Shown piece after piece: positions 12,101 through 23,777 of a stretch of 64,000 nt of DNA. A program made the position numbers and the translations under genes. Source of the DNA: Nissolia schottii (lineage: Eukaryota > Streptophyta > Magnoliopsida > Fabales > Fabaceae). Below the pieces are notes generated by a model that saw only the letters and a program-made list of their open reading frames with translations, ran no database searches and had not been told where the DNA came from. The DNA is taken from assembly GCA_003254905.1 (NCBI GenBank), contig QANU01041584.1, positions 9,615-73,614 of the forward strand. The letters are read 5' to 3'. Numbering within the stretch: the stretch's first letter is position 1; each line of letters opens with the position of its first letter.

Positions 12101-12495
12101 TGACTGCTCATCCAGCTATGCGTCTCACCACCCGTCGCGTGTTCCGCTGCATGGCCTACGAGTGCCTCTCCCAATTCCTACACTTTGCTGGGACCCATTC
12201 TTTGTCAGCACTCGTCAGTGACAAGCAGGGAGATTATATAGATTTCATGGAGGCACTGGCTCGTTTCCCTTTTGACTCCACCTGGCTAGCTGATATGAGA
12301 GCGCGGGTGACTGCACCTTCCCTTGCTTCCTCTCAGCGTGCCTTGGAGCAGGTTCTTTCCAACAAGGAACGTGTTTCAGTGAAGATCAGTAGGCTTGAGT
12401 CTGAAATGAAGACCTTGAAGTCAGAGATGGAGAGTTTGGAGGAGCAGGAGGCTCATATTCGTTCTCTGTTGGATGCTCCCCTCCTTAAGTTATAG
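9186..12495 (+). CDS. Plant mobile domain (PMD, aminotransferase-like) protein
   Basis: Three exons join in phase: 9186-10297, 10397-11919 and 12005-12495, with short GT-AG introns of 99 and 85 bp, giving 1041 aa. The start is the first ATG, followed by a Ser/Pro-rich leader. PMD family signatures run from about residue 130: FVTRNCSTHGWKQWVEDFF, LTHTFVTAWGEFTPTLEDV, LPALIAFWLDRYVFP, LAAMLSQGMRLPLAPMYLG and, in exon 2, FERFKYYAPP. The rest of exon 2 is low-complexity linker rich in Ser/Pro and charged residues. Exon 3 ends in a Leu/Glu-rich coiled coil (about residues 990-1035). PMD genes occur both inside transposons and as domesticated host genes involved in silencing or meristem maintenance; the function here is unknown. 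The first exon is strikingly GC-rich for this region. The gene has no visible break and lies between two copies of the CZIB 3' end. No terminal repeats were found around it. Confidence 0.85.
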
Positions 12496-12555
12496 ATGGA
12501 TAGGCCTCTTACTTGGTTTGTGCCCTCTCCCTCTCACTTGTGATACTTGTTCATA

Positions 12556-12561
12556 AATAAA
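12556..12561 (+). terminator. Candidate polyadenylation signal of PMD gene
   Basis: AATAAA lies 61 bases after the stop codon at 12493-12495. It is the only canonical signal close to the gene end and lies before the start of duplication copy B. Confidence 0.4.
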
Positions 12562-12629
12562 GACTTAGATGATATTGATATTTTGGTTGGCCTTCTCAAT
12601 GCATGCTTTTTCTCTTGTACTTTTGTCTG

Positions 12630-14110
12630 ATAAATTTACCTAGGAATTCAAAACTTATGAATTTGATGTGACTAGTTTTATAATTTTCTACTCCACAGTC
12701 TGCAGAAATGAAACTAGTAATTATACTAGATGATTAGGTTCAAAATCAATTTCACTTTTATCAAATTGTAAGTCCAATTTATGGTCAGATAATCCTTTCT
12801 CTGCTCTCTTGAATTAATTTTTCATGCAAAAGCTGTACTAGTTGATCATTTCCTGGTGTGGAGAGACCTCTGTCTTTACACCCTTATGTATTTGCTTTCT
12901 GTTTCCATGTTTCTTTCATGCACTGAAAATTTATTTTTATCATATACCTTCTTTCTATTTTTTTCTCCACATCTTTTTACCTATGTTATTTCTTATTTGA
13001 TGTGTGATGTGTGCAAGGATCATCAACTAATTCTGTAATTTCCTCACCTGATTTTCAATGTTTGCTTTTGACATGCTTGCTTCGAATTTTTATGACATCA
13101 TAGTTTTTCTGCATGTTTGTCCCAATCTTTGAATGATGGAGTGTGTGTTGAATATGATGAGAAGGTAAGTGCTGTTCTACATTTGATGTGAAGTAGAGAG
13201 AGGTCTAGTATGCTGTTTGCATATTTTCTTGGTATACAAAACCGACTGTTATTTTTGGATAAGCTTACGAACTCTGTAGTACATTGTAATTAGGCACAAA
13301 AAGTTATGGGAATTTTCTAACTTCACATGTTAAAAACCTTGGAATATATCTTGGAGGTGGAAAAACAGCTTTCTAGTTCCAAAGTGATGGATGATGAAGT
13401 CCACTTTGCATTTCATGTTTTGAAATGTGGTGGTTGTTTTGATGTCTTTGTCAAATCTAAATTACCTTCCCAAGGACTGATACACCTCTTCTATACTATG
13501 TCCGTATTCCGTTCGATGATGCAAACATATCTGCATGCCCCAAATGTCACATCTTTGTGCTTTGGTGTGCTTAAGTGATGGTTTGAAGACAAATTGCTTC
13601 TCTCCAAGAGTGTTCGATACCCGCCATCCGCATCTGCAGGTCAGCTTAGTGGGGGGTGGAAGCTGTGTTGGATAACTTCAGGAGCATGGAATGCACCCCA
13701 AATGCTCCTCTTTTGTGTAAACTCTGCATTCACATATTACCACACATTAAAGATGCCAGTTTCTTTCTTTGTTTATCAAAAAATTTGAATGGCTCCGTAG
13801 CAGATATTGCCATATTGGTTTATTCCACTAACAGCTGAACATCCACATTGTCTTGCTCTCGACTTTAGACAACTAGGTATTCTTCTATTCTCTCATTATC
13901 CCCCCTCCCCTCTTTTCTCATCTATTCTGGTTCCATTTGTTTGATCATGCACAATTATTTGTATTTTTTGGTCACCCTATACTTAAATTCAACTCCCAAA
14001 TTTCGTCTTGTTGCACTTTTGTTTTTGTCTTGGGTCCATGTTTTTCCTTATTGAAAACCCCATCCCCTCTCCTCAATCATCTATTCCATGCACAATATTA
14101 TCGATCTAGC
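12630..14110 (+). pseudogene. Segmental duplication copy B: broken 3' end of CZIB gene
   Basis: This is the diverged second copy of 4860-6400. It contains the counterpart of intron 3 and a remnant of the last exon at about 13134-13196, where GAATATGATGAGAAGG and ATGTGAAGTAG survive but much of the exon is deleted; the other exons and the start are absent, so it cannot make the protein. Between about 13520 and 13655 copy B carries roughly 130 bases that copy A lacks. Open stretches at 13327-13578 and 13594-13788 contain phrases such as FRSMECTPNAPLLCKLC, faintly like a pentatricopeptide repeat, but this is too weak to name. Confidence 0.8.
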
Positions 14111-16456
14111 TCACCTTTTCAACCAACTTACGGCTCAAAATTATTAGTAACTAGATTTATTTAGACTCCCGCGAGGTGCGGATAAAGAAGTTTAGTACTT
14201 AGTAGATCTTATTTTAGTAAGGTAAAATTTAATAAGTTAATGTGCTAATATCAGTACGTGTCAATCTTTTAACAATATGAATATCAATATTTTCATATGA
14301 AATTATTTATTTTTAGTTTCAATATTATTTTAAAACTTTAATCTTTTTAAGTTTGATAAAATGAAAATTACATATTCATATTTACATTCAAACTTTTTAT
14401 AAATCTCGACGGACTAAATAAAATTGTGATGTATTATATTATTATTATTATTTTATAGAAATTATAGATACACTGCATATCATACTTCTAAAGAAAGTAT
14501 AAATCAAAAGGAGAAGGAAAAAAAATTAAGCTATCCTTGTACAAAGCAAAAAAACGATGTCACTAGTTTATGATATATATATATACACACACACATATAT
14601 AAAATACTTCAATATTTAAAAAATTAAGATATAAATCACCCCTAAATTAGATCTTCTTGCTATTAGTAAAATTGAAAATACCAAACAAATAGATGACGTG
14701 TTGTAAAATTCTTATAAGTTGTGTGTTATTTATTTTTTAAGAATTTAAGTAGATATAATATTAAAGGAAAAATAACAAAAGGATAACGTATGTATTTTCA
14801 CAAATATAACAAGAGAAACGAAATAAAAATTCACATCATAATAATATAAGATAGCATTGAAGAAAACCGACAAGCAGCCATATTTATGTAGCCAGCTTTC
14901 ACACAAACTGAAAATAAAAATAAATTGTAATTGGTTGTTAATTGTCCTATTGGTATTACCATACAGCATTGCTAGTCACGAATATTTAAGTCAGCGGTTC
15001 TTGTAGATATATAAAGGCCAAAGATTATAAGGACTTAAGGAGTAAATCATCAAAATCGTATAAATATCGTACTTAGACAACATTAATAAAATTTGTCCTT
15101 AAAATATAAAAATTATTAAATTTATTTTTAAAATTGTTAAAAATTAATCAAATTAGTCATTGAAATAGATTAATTTAATTGGCATTAAATGATTAATTTA
15201 ATTGACTTTTTTGACGTTGGGGATGAATATAATGATTTCCATGCTTTTGGGACAAATTTGATAGGTGATGGCAACATTGGAGATCATTTTAATGGTTTAC
15301 TCTATCTTTATTTTGTAATTGCAACTTCAAAGATGGGACATAAAGCAATCCTGCAGTTGCTATAATCACATCTAATTTGGGGGTACCAAATGTTATAGGA
15401 AAATGTTATTTGTATTCATTTACATTAGATGTCGCCTTAAAACACATATATTCATTATTAGAAGAGATTTCTTTGAGCTATGTACTTTAGTAAAATCTCA
15501 TTTATTCAATGGTGGATATATATGTATTGGTACAGTGTTTCAAACGACTATAAATAATATAATTCAATGCTATAATAACGCGAATGCATTTTTATTATTA
15601 ATTTTGTGGGTCTCATAAGTAGTCGTATTTTATTCCTAATCATTGATAAAAATTAACACAATTAAGATAAAAATTAACACATGGCTAAACGTGCCGTATT
15701 CACAAATCAGATGAATTTTGTTAAGAGAATGGTTCATATTTAAGTGATTGACAATACTCGAATAAAATTGCCTTCAATACAAAAATACATGTGAAAAAAA
15801 AAATGTTTTAGCCTCTAAAGTGTTGAATTAAAACGATTTTTTTAAAAGATAAAATGATGCCATTTTGAGTACTAAATAGTCATGTTAGCATGGTCGTTGG
15901 TGGATTAATTATTGGACTAATAAAGGGTTAATTTGATTAACGATTTATAAATAAAAGATTAAATAGATATAATTGGACGATCAAAAATGTATTTTAGTAA
16001 AAAACAAAAACCAGCTATTATTAAATGTGTATAATATTGTTTAAAATTAATATCACTAAAAGTTTGTTGTTAGATTTGTACGGGTATAATAAACTGAAGA
16101 ACAGAATACATAATCTAGTAACCAACAGAGTTAACCAACCGAAAGAACTAGTACTAGATTTTGTATAGAACAAAGTTTTTATTATTATTTATTTAAGGAA
16201 AGGAGTACGTTCATTTTAATTTAACCGTCTATTTTTTGACAAGCACAAAAATTAACATAAAAATATACATGTTAAATTAACCAAAATTAACAATTATGTC
16301 TAAAGTTTTAAATATATTTAAAAGATAAAATGGACAAATAAAATGAATCTGAGAGAATATTGTTTTATAAGTGTGAGAGACATTAATTCAGATAGAGCCT
16401 TATACATTACAGGTTAATCTCCTTTTAACTAAGTATGTTCATCAGAATTGGACTTA
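14111..16456. other. AT-rich intergenic DNA
   Basis: This is strongly AT-rich spacer without supported genes. It includes a TA/CA dinucleotide microsatellite and, at 15050-15300, a stretch rich in AATTAATTTAATTG-type words. The open frames here are short, lack ATG starts in most cases and show no domain. Confidence 0.4.
14571..14604. repeat. (TA)n(CA)n compound microsatellite
   Basis: A run of TA dinucleotides passes directly into CA dinucleotides and back to TA. Confidence 0.8.
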
Positions 16457-17351
16457 TGTTCGCTAAACATCGTGGAAAAATCGATAAATGGAACACAAAA
16501 AAATATAGGAGAAAGATAGATAATAGAGAAATAATAATTGTATTATCTGAGAGTTGTTGTGTTTCTTTACATCGGAGGCTAAACCTATTTATAGGCTGAA
16601 GACTCAACGGTTAAAACACAACGGGCAAAAATAAATTATAATCAATTTAAAAATTTATAATTAAATCAAATCAATCAAATCAAATCATTTATAATCATAA
16701 ATTATTCTTAACACCCTCCCTCAAGTTAAAGCTCCCCGAGCTTTAAACTTGTCATAGTTTAACGGAGAGCTGAGTGGAGCGGAATCAACAAAATGGAGGC
16801 AACAAAAGCTGGGCAGAACCAGCGAAGACAACAGTGGCCTAGCGGAACTAGCAAAGGCAACAGTGGCTGGGCGGAACCAGCAAAGGCAACAATGGAGACA
16901 ACATCAGGAGTTGGGCGGAACCAACAAAGGCAACATCGAGAGCTAGACGGAACTAGCAAAGGCAACAACGATAGGCAACAATCGAGACTACACGGAGACA
17001 AATTAAATCAACATCAAGATTATGTGGAGGCGGTTAAGAGAAAAATTGGCGGAAGCGGGAATATGGGTTCAAGGTGGGAACCATGGCTCTAATACCATGT
17101 TAAACATTGTGGAAAAATCGATAAATGGGACACCAAAAAATATAGGAGAAAGATAAATAACAGAGAAATAATAATTGTATTATCTGAGAATTGTTATGTT
17201 TCTTTACATCAGAGACTGAGCCTATTTATAGGCTGAAGAGTCAACAGACAAAATACAATGGCCAAAAATAAATTACAATCAATTTAAAAGATTATAATTA
17301 AATCAAATCAATCAAATCAGAATCATTTATAATAAAAAATTATTCTTAACA
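16457..17351 (-). mobile_element. Short non-autonomous LTR element (TRIM-like)
   Basis: Two direct repeats of about 255 bases (16457-16713 and 17098-17351) enclose about 384 bases. On the minus strand the right repeat starts TGTTAAGAATAA, ends TTTAACA and is followed by TGGTATTAGAGC, close to the initiator-Met tRNA primer-binding site. Next to the left repeat is a purine tract (CTTGAGGGAGGG on the minus strand), the expected polypurine tract. The element therefore points leftward. It has no gag or pol, only an internal tandem repeat and one short frame (16793-17092). The two LTRs differ at a modest number of sites, suggesting insertion some time ago. No clear target duplication was found. Confidence 0.8.
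16810..16975. repeat. Degenerate tandem repeat inside the TRIM-like element
   Basis: About five copies of a unit built on GCGGAACCAGCAAAGGCAAC, roughly 27-50 bases apart, lie in the internal region. In the plus frame they spell variants of GTSKGN and AEPAKAT. Confidence 0.7.
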
Positions 17352-18421
17352 GTCCCAAAATTAAGTTGCTTAGCATTTGTTAAACACTTTGTTAGTATAG
17401 ATATTTCTAAAATGCTTACCTTAAAAAAAAAGTAAAAAAAAGTGGACAATTAATTTAAAATAGTAGAAAAAAGAATAGTGAGTTTTATTTGTATTCATTT
17501 TATTATAAAATACGATGTTAACTCATCTGTAATCAAATGCTAGATGAGATTTCAACCTTAAATAATAAAGAATACGATTACATTTTCTCTGGTAGAAATT
17601 ATCATATAAACGTACTAGGGAGAAAAACTATTGAGAATCATTTCAAGGTTGGGTTTGATGACCTCACTTTCTTGGTCGTTTCACAACGTGACGAAGTGGC
17701 ATCAAACTCAAGGCTAAGACTTCGTCATCCCCAACAAAAGAAACATTGCCGCTGTTGTCCCTCCGTGTGCATCAAAACAAACACATTCATCAAACTCATC
17801 ATCATCATCAAATTCCATGCTCTCTATACTAAGACACCTTACATTATAGCAATTCACTGTTTGCCACTTCTTCTTTCAGCTTTCAACGCATTCTGCTCAA
17901 TACCAACTTATTTAGGTAAGATCCCAACCAACAAATAATAAAAGAACGAAAAATAAAATCCCCACCTTTTGCTTAAATTCTTGATAGAAAAAAAGTCTCG
18001 TATTTTATTCAATACCCCCATGTGCCATACTCTTGATTTTTCAAACATCATAAGTTCAAGACTTGATTTTTTTTTTTTTGGCGCAGTCTATGGCGCCACC
18101 CTATTAGATCTATGGCGGTTCTAGTGTTCTGCCCATAACTTCTTTTTCTCCTTTTTCTTTTTTTCTGAATTTTTTTTATGTAATAGACCATGTGATATAA
18201 TTTTCATTTCATGTTTTTACTTTATTGTATTCATGAGTGATGCTTGAGAGATCAGATTTGACTCCATTTGCACTCAAGGTTGATTCTTGGTGCTGTGTTT
18301 TGTAATTGGATCTTACAATAAAGGAAGAGCAATAGCAGAGAGGGTTGTGATTGCCATAGTAGATTTTTGTTTTTCTTTTTTGAAAAATTTTGGTTATTTT
18401 GTTTTGATTTTTCTAAGCAAG
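17352..18421. other. Upstream region and probable 5' leader of the GT14-like gene
   Basis: There is no supported gene. A frame at 17537-17938 is open but matches nothing I know. A GTAAGAT donor-like site near 17916 and a TTGGCGCAG acceptor-like site near 18086 could mark an intron in the 5' leader. The last 135 bases before the ATG are open in frame but lack an upstream in-frame ATG. Confidence 0.35.
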
Positions 18422-21059
18422 ATGCAACCGAGGGCTAGTGTGACCCTTGAAGAAGGGAATAAGGATAGAGAAAACCAAACCAAAGGGTTGCCAACGAGGT
18501 TATTGAGGCTGCTTGTGATGTTTCTTGCCGTGTGTGTCGTGTTTTCGGTTGTTAGCATATTCACACTTAAGCATTTTGGTGGGATTGAGAGTGTGGTGAC
18601 CACAACAATGAGCTCTAGTTTTCTTCAGCCGTGTAATGGTGAGGGAAATGGCGATGGTGGTTTGGAGAGATGGATTAGGCCTCCTTCGAATCCAATCCAC
18701 AACATGAGCGACGAAGAGCTGCTGTGGAGGGCTTCCTTTGTTCCTAGGATCAAGGAGTACCCTTTTGAGAGGGTTCCCAAGATTGCATTCATGTTCCTGA
18801 CCAAGGGGCCGATGCCCCTCGCGCCCCTTTGGGAGAGGTTTTTGAAGGGGCACGAGAGGCTTTATTCGGTATATGTTCATTCGTTGCCATCGTTTCGGCC
18901 TCAGTTCCCTCCTTCTTCTGTTTTCTATAACAGGCAAATCCCTAGCCAGGTATGGTGGTGATATTGATCTTGTGCTATACTATTTGTTGATGTAAATTTC
19001 GTTTGTTCATTTATGATCCCTGGTAAAACCTTTGAGCTGAAGTTGCTTATTTGGTGTCACTTTGGTTGATTGTTCTGATATAAAGTCTTGTTTTTTTAGG
19101 CCTTGTTTATGCTTGTTTTGATGTTCTTAAGAGAATTTAGTTTTATATTGATTTTGGCATGTGTGTGCTTTATAGTATTTGTATCATTAATTTCTGAATT
19201 CCGTCTGGTGGTAATGACAATGCAACTGAAAAATTCAAAATTCTAAAGTTTAGGATGTGTGTACACAGGGTGATGACTCAAAGTGTGTATTAGTCTTGAA
19301 GATGAGTTGGAACATGGAAACCATTAAGCATGTTACCAAATTACCTATATCTAGTCTAGTTATAAAAGCAAACCTTATGTATGTGTTAAAGACATGAGTA
19401 ATGGTTGGGAGAAGAATGAAAAACAAAAGGTCACCTAGGTTTTAATAGGTTGAGATTCCTAGGAGAGGTATGGCAGTAATATGCAATTTACTTATTCTCT
19501 GTTTTCTTTTGTATTTCATGGGAAAATGGAAAAGTTTGTCTAGTTGATTACCCCTAATGTGAATTTTTAATTAGAGGTTGTTAAGGACCAACACTCCAAA
19601 AGTTTTGAACTGTTATGTCTAGGAACAAGGTTGGTTTCATATATCTAACACACCCTATCACTCTAGAGTCACTCAGGCTCACTCTGTCTTATGCCAAAAT
19701 TTAATTAAATTTTGTTACTCCTCACTCAGTCATAGAAACTTTGTTACCATGTCAAGGATCAATTGTTGGAACAGCATAAACCGTTAGGTGAAAGCACAAG
19801 GTTGGTTTTATGTCTCTAACAGGGTTAAAGGGTAGCTGTTTTTGATATTATAGACCAACAGCCTTATAAAGTGACTTCCTACCTGATTCCAAGTTTAAAC
19901 ATTCCCAGGTTGAATACTTCAATCCAGGGAAAATGGTATAAAGTATGATATTGGCTTGGTTAGTAGCACTAATAGGGCGATAACGAAAAAAAAAAAAAAC
20001 AACTGAATAATGGCCTATAATAAACACGAACCACGGATTAGATTAGTTTAACCACTAAAGATGCGCCTTTTGCATTCAGAATTAGTGAAGACACAATTTG
20101 GAAGATTGGTAGGATAACATTGCCCATAATTATTTCTTCATTTTAAATGATTGAGTCATTATATGAGACTTTGTGCCGTCTTTAGGAAGTAAAGAGCTGC
20201 AAAGGAAAGGTTGTAAAGTTATGCAGATGCTTAATTCTTGTCACTTTTGTGCTTAAACTCTATTATATTTTCCTTGTATTTGAGTGTTTCATTCGAACAT
20301 TGAAAATGCATGAAAGCTTATTCTGGTTTCCAATTTGTGATAGTTTAACTGTGAGCATTATACTTTTTTGTGCACAGTTTCATTTTTTGCACCACAAATA
20401 ATGGATTCTTTCTCCTGCAGGTTTCCGAGTGGGGACGGATGAGCATGTGTGATGCGGAAAGAAGACTACTTGCTAATGCGCTGCTCGACATTTCCAACGA
20501 GCGGTTTATCCTTCTGTCCGAATCCTGCATTCCTCTCTACAAGTTCAGTTTTGTCTACAATTATATAATGAAATCAAAATACAGCTTCATGGCCGTGTTC
20601 GATGATCCAGGACCGTTCGGAAGAGGGCGATATCATGAGAAAATGGCCCCTCTTGTGAACATCACACAGTGGCGTAAAGGCTCTCAATGGTTCGAAGTAA
20701 ACCGAAAGCACGCCATGAACATCATCGAAGACACTACATTTTATCCGGTATTCAAACAGTACTGCCGGCCAGCTTGTTATGTGGACGAGCACTATTTCCC
20801 CACCATGCTGACCGTTCAAGCATCGAATGCCTTGGCGAATAGGAGCATAACGTGGGTGGACTGGTCCAGAGGGGGTGCTCACCCGGCTACCTTCGGAAGA
20901 ACCGACGTCACGGAAGAGTTCCTCAATAGAGTCCGTGGAGGTCATCAATGCCCATACAACAACAGAAACTCCTCAGTTTGTTTTCTGTTTGCCAGAAAAT
21001 TTGCTCCTAGTGCTTTGCAACCTTTGTTAAACATGGATTCAAAGGTCTTGGGATTCTAA
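18422..21059 (+). CDS. Core-2/I-branching (GT14-like) glycosyltransferase family protein
   Basis: Two exons, 18422-18949 and 20421-21059, join in phase across a 1471-bp GT-AG intron and give 388 aa. The start is the first in-frame ATG ([13 protein letters not shown]). A hydrophobic segment at about residues 28-48 ([19 protein letters not shown]) fits a type II membrane anchor, so the catalytic part should face the Golgi lumen. The Branch domain (PF02485 type) begins near [19 protein letters not shown] and continues with [44 protein letters not shown] and [18 protein letters not shown], all hallmarks of the plant members. Plant proteins of this group are thought to transfer sugars to glycans, but substrates are mostly unproven. 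The exon sequence shows no break. Confidence 0.9.
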
Positions 21060-22316
21060 CAATTACTTTTTCACTTCAATTTGCAACTACAGGAAAATAT
21101 TGATGGTAGAAAATAAAAGCAGCTTAGAAGCTAGCTTAGTTTGCATTAAATGGGATAGTGATTGGTGAGTGGTAGGTATTAGAATATGATTTGACTTCAC
21201 ATCTCATTGAGTCATTTTTGGATGTACAAAGGATGCTTATTTGATCAGCCATTAGTGATTGTTTTAGGGTCATTGTCTTTTTTATCTCCTTTTTTACTTC
21301 TTATTTTTTGAGGTTTATAGAAGCCAAAAGAAATTTAGAGAAACTGCTCTCTTTTTCCTTGGAAACTATTGTTGTTGCATAGATATTTGATGCCAGGGAC
21401 AGTGATAGCATCAAATTCCACTGGTGTTTGCTGTGATATCATGTTCTTAATGCATTCACCATCTTATTTCACAAGAGAAGGGGGAAAAATGACAAAATAT
21501 GGAACTAAAATGGCTTCAGGAAATCCATTTATGATTGGGATACTATTCACTCTTGGAGATTTTAATAGGGTCGAAACTAGGTCGGTTGATTCAATTTTGA
21601 AAAGAATTTGTGTCCAAGCCAATCATTTGACTTCTAATTTTTTGCACTAAACCCGAACCAAATCAAATCCGACATAACTGGGTCGGTTCTTGGATTTTCC
21701 TGTGAATAGGTAATGATTTTAAAATATAAAAAAATTATAAGAAAAGGAAAAAAAATGATAAAATCACAAAATAATCCATAATAATATGATAAAAATGGGA
21801 ATGAATATTCTTATATGTAATTTTCATATAACAAGATCATGTGTGATAATGGTAAAAGTACACGCATGATTTTGTCAAGTGAAAATAACATAAGAATAGA
21901 TTCATTTCCCTATAAAAATTATGTTTCTTGAGTTTTATGAGCCAGACGGTTGCCAGGACGTTGGGTTAGGGCCTGGAATGTTGGGTTAGGGAAAGAAAAG
22001 GTAATTTGGTCAGGTTAATTTGGATTGGTTGGATCCAAAAATTATAAATTTGATATCTAATTTATTAATGATTGGATTCGGTCAATTTTTTGCACTAATA
22101 ATCCAAACTAAATAGATTGGTTTGATTCAGAGTGATCGGATTGAGTCAATTCACTTTTACCACTTTCACCCCCACATCCTAACGAGGGTTGTAAATAATT
22201 TCCATAAGTAGATGCTATTTGTCAAGTTAACATATCAAAAAATCTGAACATGCAACATTAAATTAATATTCTACAACAAAGTGATAATTGAAGGGGTTGG
22301 GTGAAAAAAATACTAT
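21060..22316. other. 3' flank of the GT14-like gene and repeat-rich spacer
   Basis: The first few hundred bases are probable 3' UTR. From about 21540 to 22160 the DNA carries recurring GGTCGGTT / AACCGAACC-like words and a repeated AATTTTTTGCACTAA (about 21636 and 22088), suggesting a decayed non-autonomous DNA element. No coding region is supported. Confidence 0.35.
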
Positions 22317-23431
22317 GACCCGTGTGGTTCACGGAATTTGTCATCATTCACAGGAATAGTATTTTCAATAATGCTATTCTTAGGAATGATTTTTTAGGAA
22401 TGACATTAAACATGTTTGGTTCACAGATTAAATTCTTGAGAATTTTGTAGAAAATGTCTGCAAATAAATTATTCATACATTTGATTGACACTAACATTCT
22501 TGAGAATATTTTTTGTTTTTCCAAAAATACCTCTAACTAATTAAAATAAAAAATTGATCATTACATACGTTAAAATCATATTTAAATATAATTTACATAT
22601 AACTAAATATTTTTTCAACTACCTAAAAAATTATTTATTCTCTCAACTTTTTAGTAAGTAGAAATAAATCTATAATTTTCCTTATTTTTCATGCTACATG
22701 AAATTACTCAAATTTCATACAAAATGTTCGACAATAGCAAAAAAAAAAAAAATACAATAGATAAAAAAATAGAGCAAAAAAATATATATAAAAAAAAGAA
22801 CAAATTATATAAAAATTATGCTAAAACAAAACATATCTAAAACATAGCAAAAAAAGAACATAGTCATCCAAAATAGAGCAAAAAAAAAATGAAAACAGGG
22901 CTAAAATAGTGGTTCGCGGAATGCGTACCTCTCAGTGATGGCGGTGGTGGCGGAGGAATTAGTGGACGCCAGAGGATGTGGAGGGACGCTAGAGGACGTG
23001 GTTGTGGATGACGCGAACATCGTGAGAGAGGCTGCAACCGTACACGGGAGGATGTCAAAGGGTGTGTTACCAACCACCTGCTACTGTTGGGATGCAGTGG
23101 TGGACGAAGGGATGCAAACGAGACAACGTCAGATCTGAAATGGGAGAGGTTGAAATAGGAGAGATTGATGATAACTAGGTTAAGTTTTGGAAGGGTAAAA
23201 TTGGATTTTTAATTTTAATTGAATGTAAGTTTATAAATAAACACCGGTAATGTTAGAATTCCATGGGGAACGTGGGATTAAAAAATTGGAAAAACAAGTA
23301 TTTTTATATTCCTGGGATGGAAACGTGACTTTCCCAAAATATTTTTTTATTCTGCAAACCAAACCCACAAATCTCTCATTCTCAAACTCAGATTTCTCAG
23401 GAATGCTGAATTCTACGAACCAGACAGGGCC
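22317..23431. mobile_element. Non-autonomous TIR DNA transposon, about 1.1 kb
   Basis: The left end (GACCCGTGTGGTTCACGGAA) and the reverse complement of the right end (GGCCCTGTCTGGTTCGTAGA) match at most positions. A second shared subterminal word (TTTGGTTCACAGA against TTTGGTTTGCAGA) lies inside each end. Ends of the GGCCCTGTTTGG type are common in plant hAT, PIF-Harbinger and related groups. No target duplication was clear, so the superfamily stays open. The interior is A-rich with a GC-richer patch at 22915-23150 holding a short frame (22935-23138) of no recognised family. No transposase is present. Confidence 0.65.
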
Positions 23432-23631
23432 ATGTGATTAGAAACACCTTGCTATAACACCATTGTTACTTTGTTATGGAAACACGCTTTGTGATGTAAA
23501 AATTCAAGAAAAATGTCAAAGAAAAAATGTTGACCAAAACAAATTGGTTCACCATCCAAGCATTTCTCTTTTAACTCTCTTGTCTTCTTTTTTTTCTTTC
23601 GGTAACTATATTAATAGTGAGTGATGTATGT

Positions 23632-23777
23632 GAGACCTAAATTTTAAACTTACATATCAATTTACATACTTTAATAAATGGCATTTGACATTTTAAAGAA
23701 TAAAATAAAAAATAAATTGTCAAGTGTCATTTATCAAAATGTGTAAATTAATAAATAAGTTTAAAAATTAAATCTCC
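23632..23777. mobile_element. Fold-back MITE
   Basis: The left arm (GAGACCTAAATTTTAAAC onward) and right arm (ending GTTTAAAAATTAAATCTCC) form an imperfect inverted repeat of nearly 60 bases per arm, also pairing at AATTTACATACTTTAATAAA and TGGCATTTGACA. The loop is short. The inverted similarity may continue weakly beyond both ends. No coding capacity. Confidence 0.6.

Noticed and set aside
14571-14604. Z-DNA or replication-origin interpretation of the TA/CA tract
   Set aside because: A simple microsatellite explains it; nothing else in the sequence supports a special role.
18287-18421. N-terminal extension of the GT14-like protein
   Set aside because: The frame is open but begins with TTG; the first ATG is at 18422, and the protein from there has the expected length and anchor.
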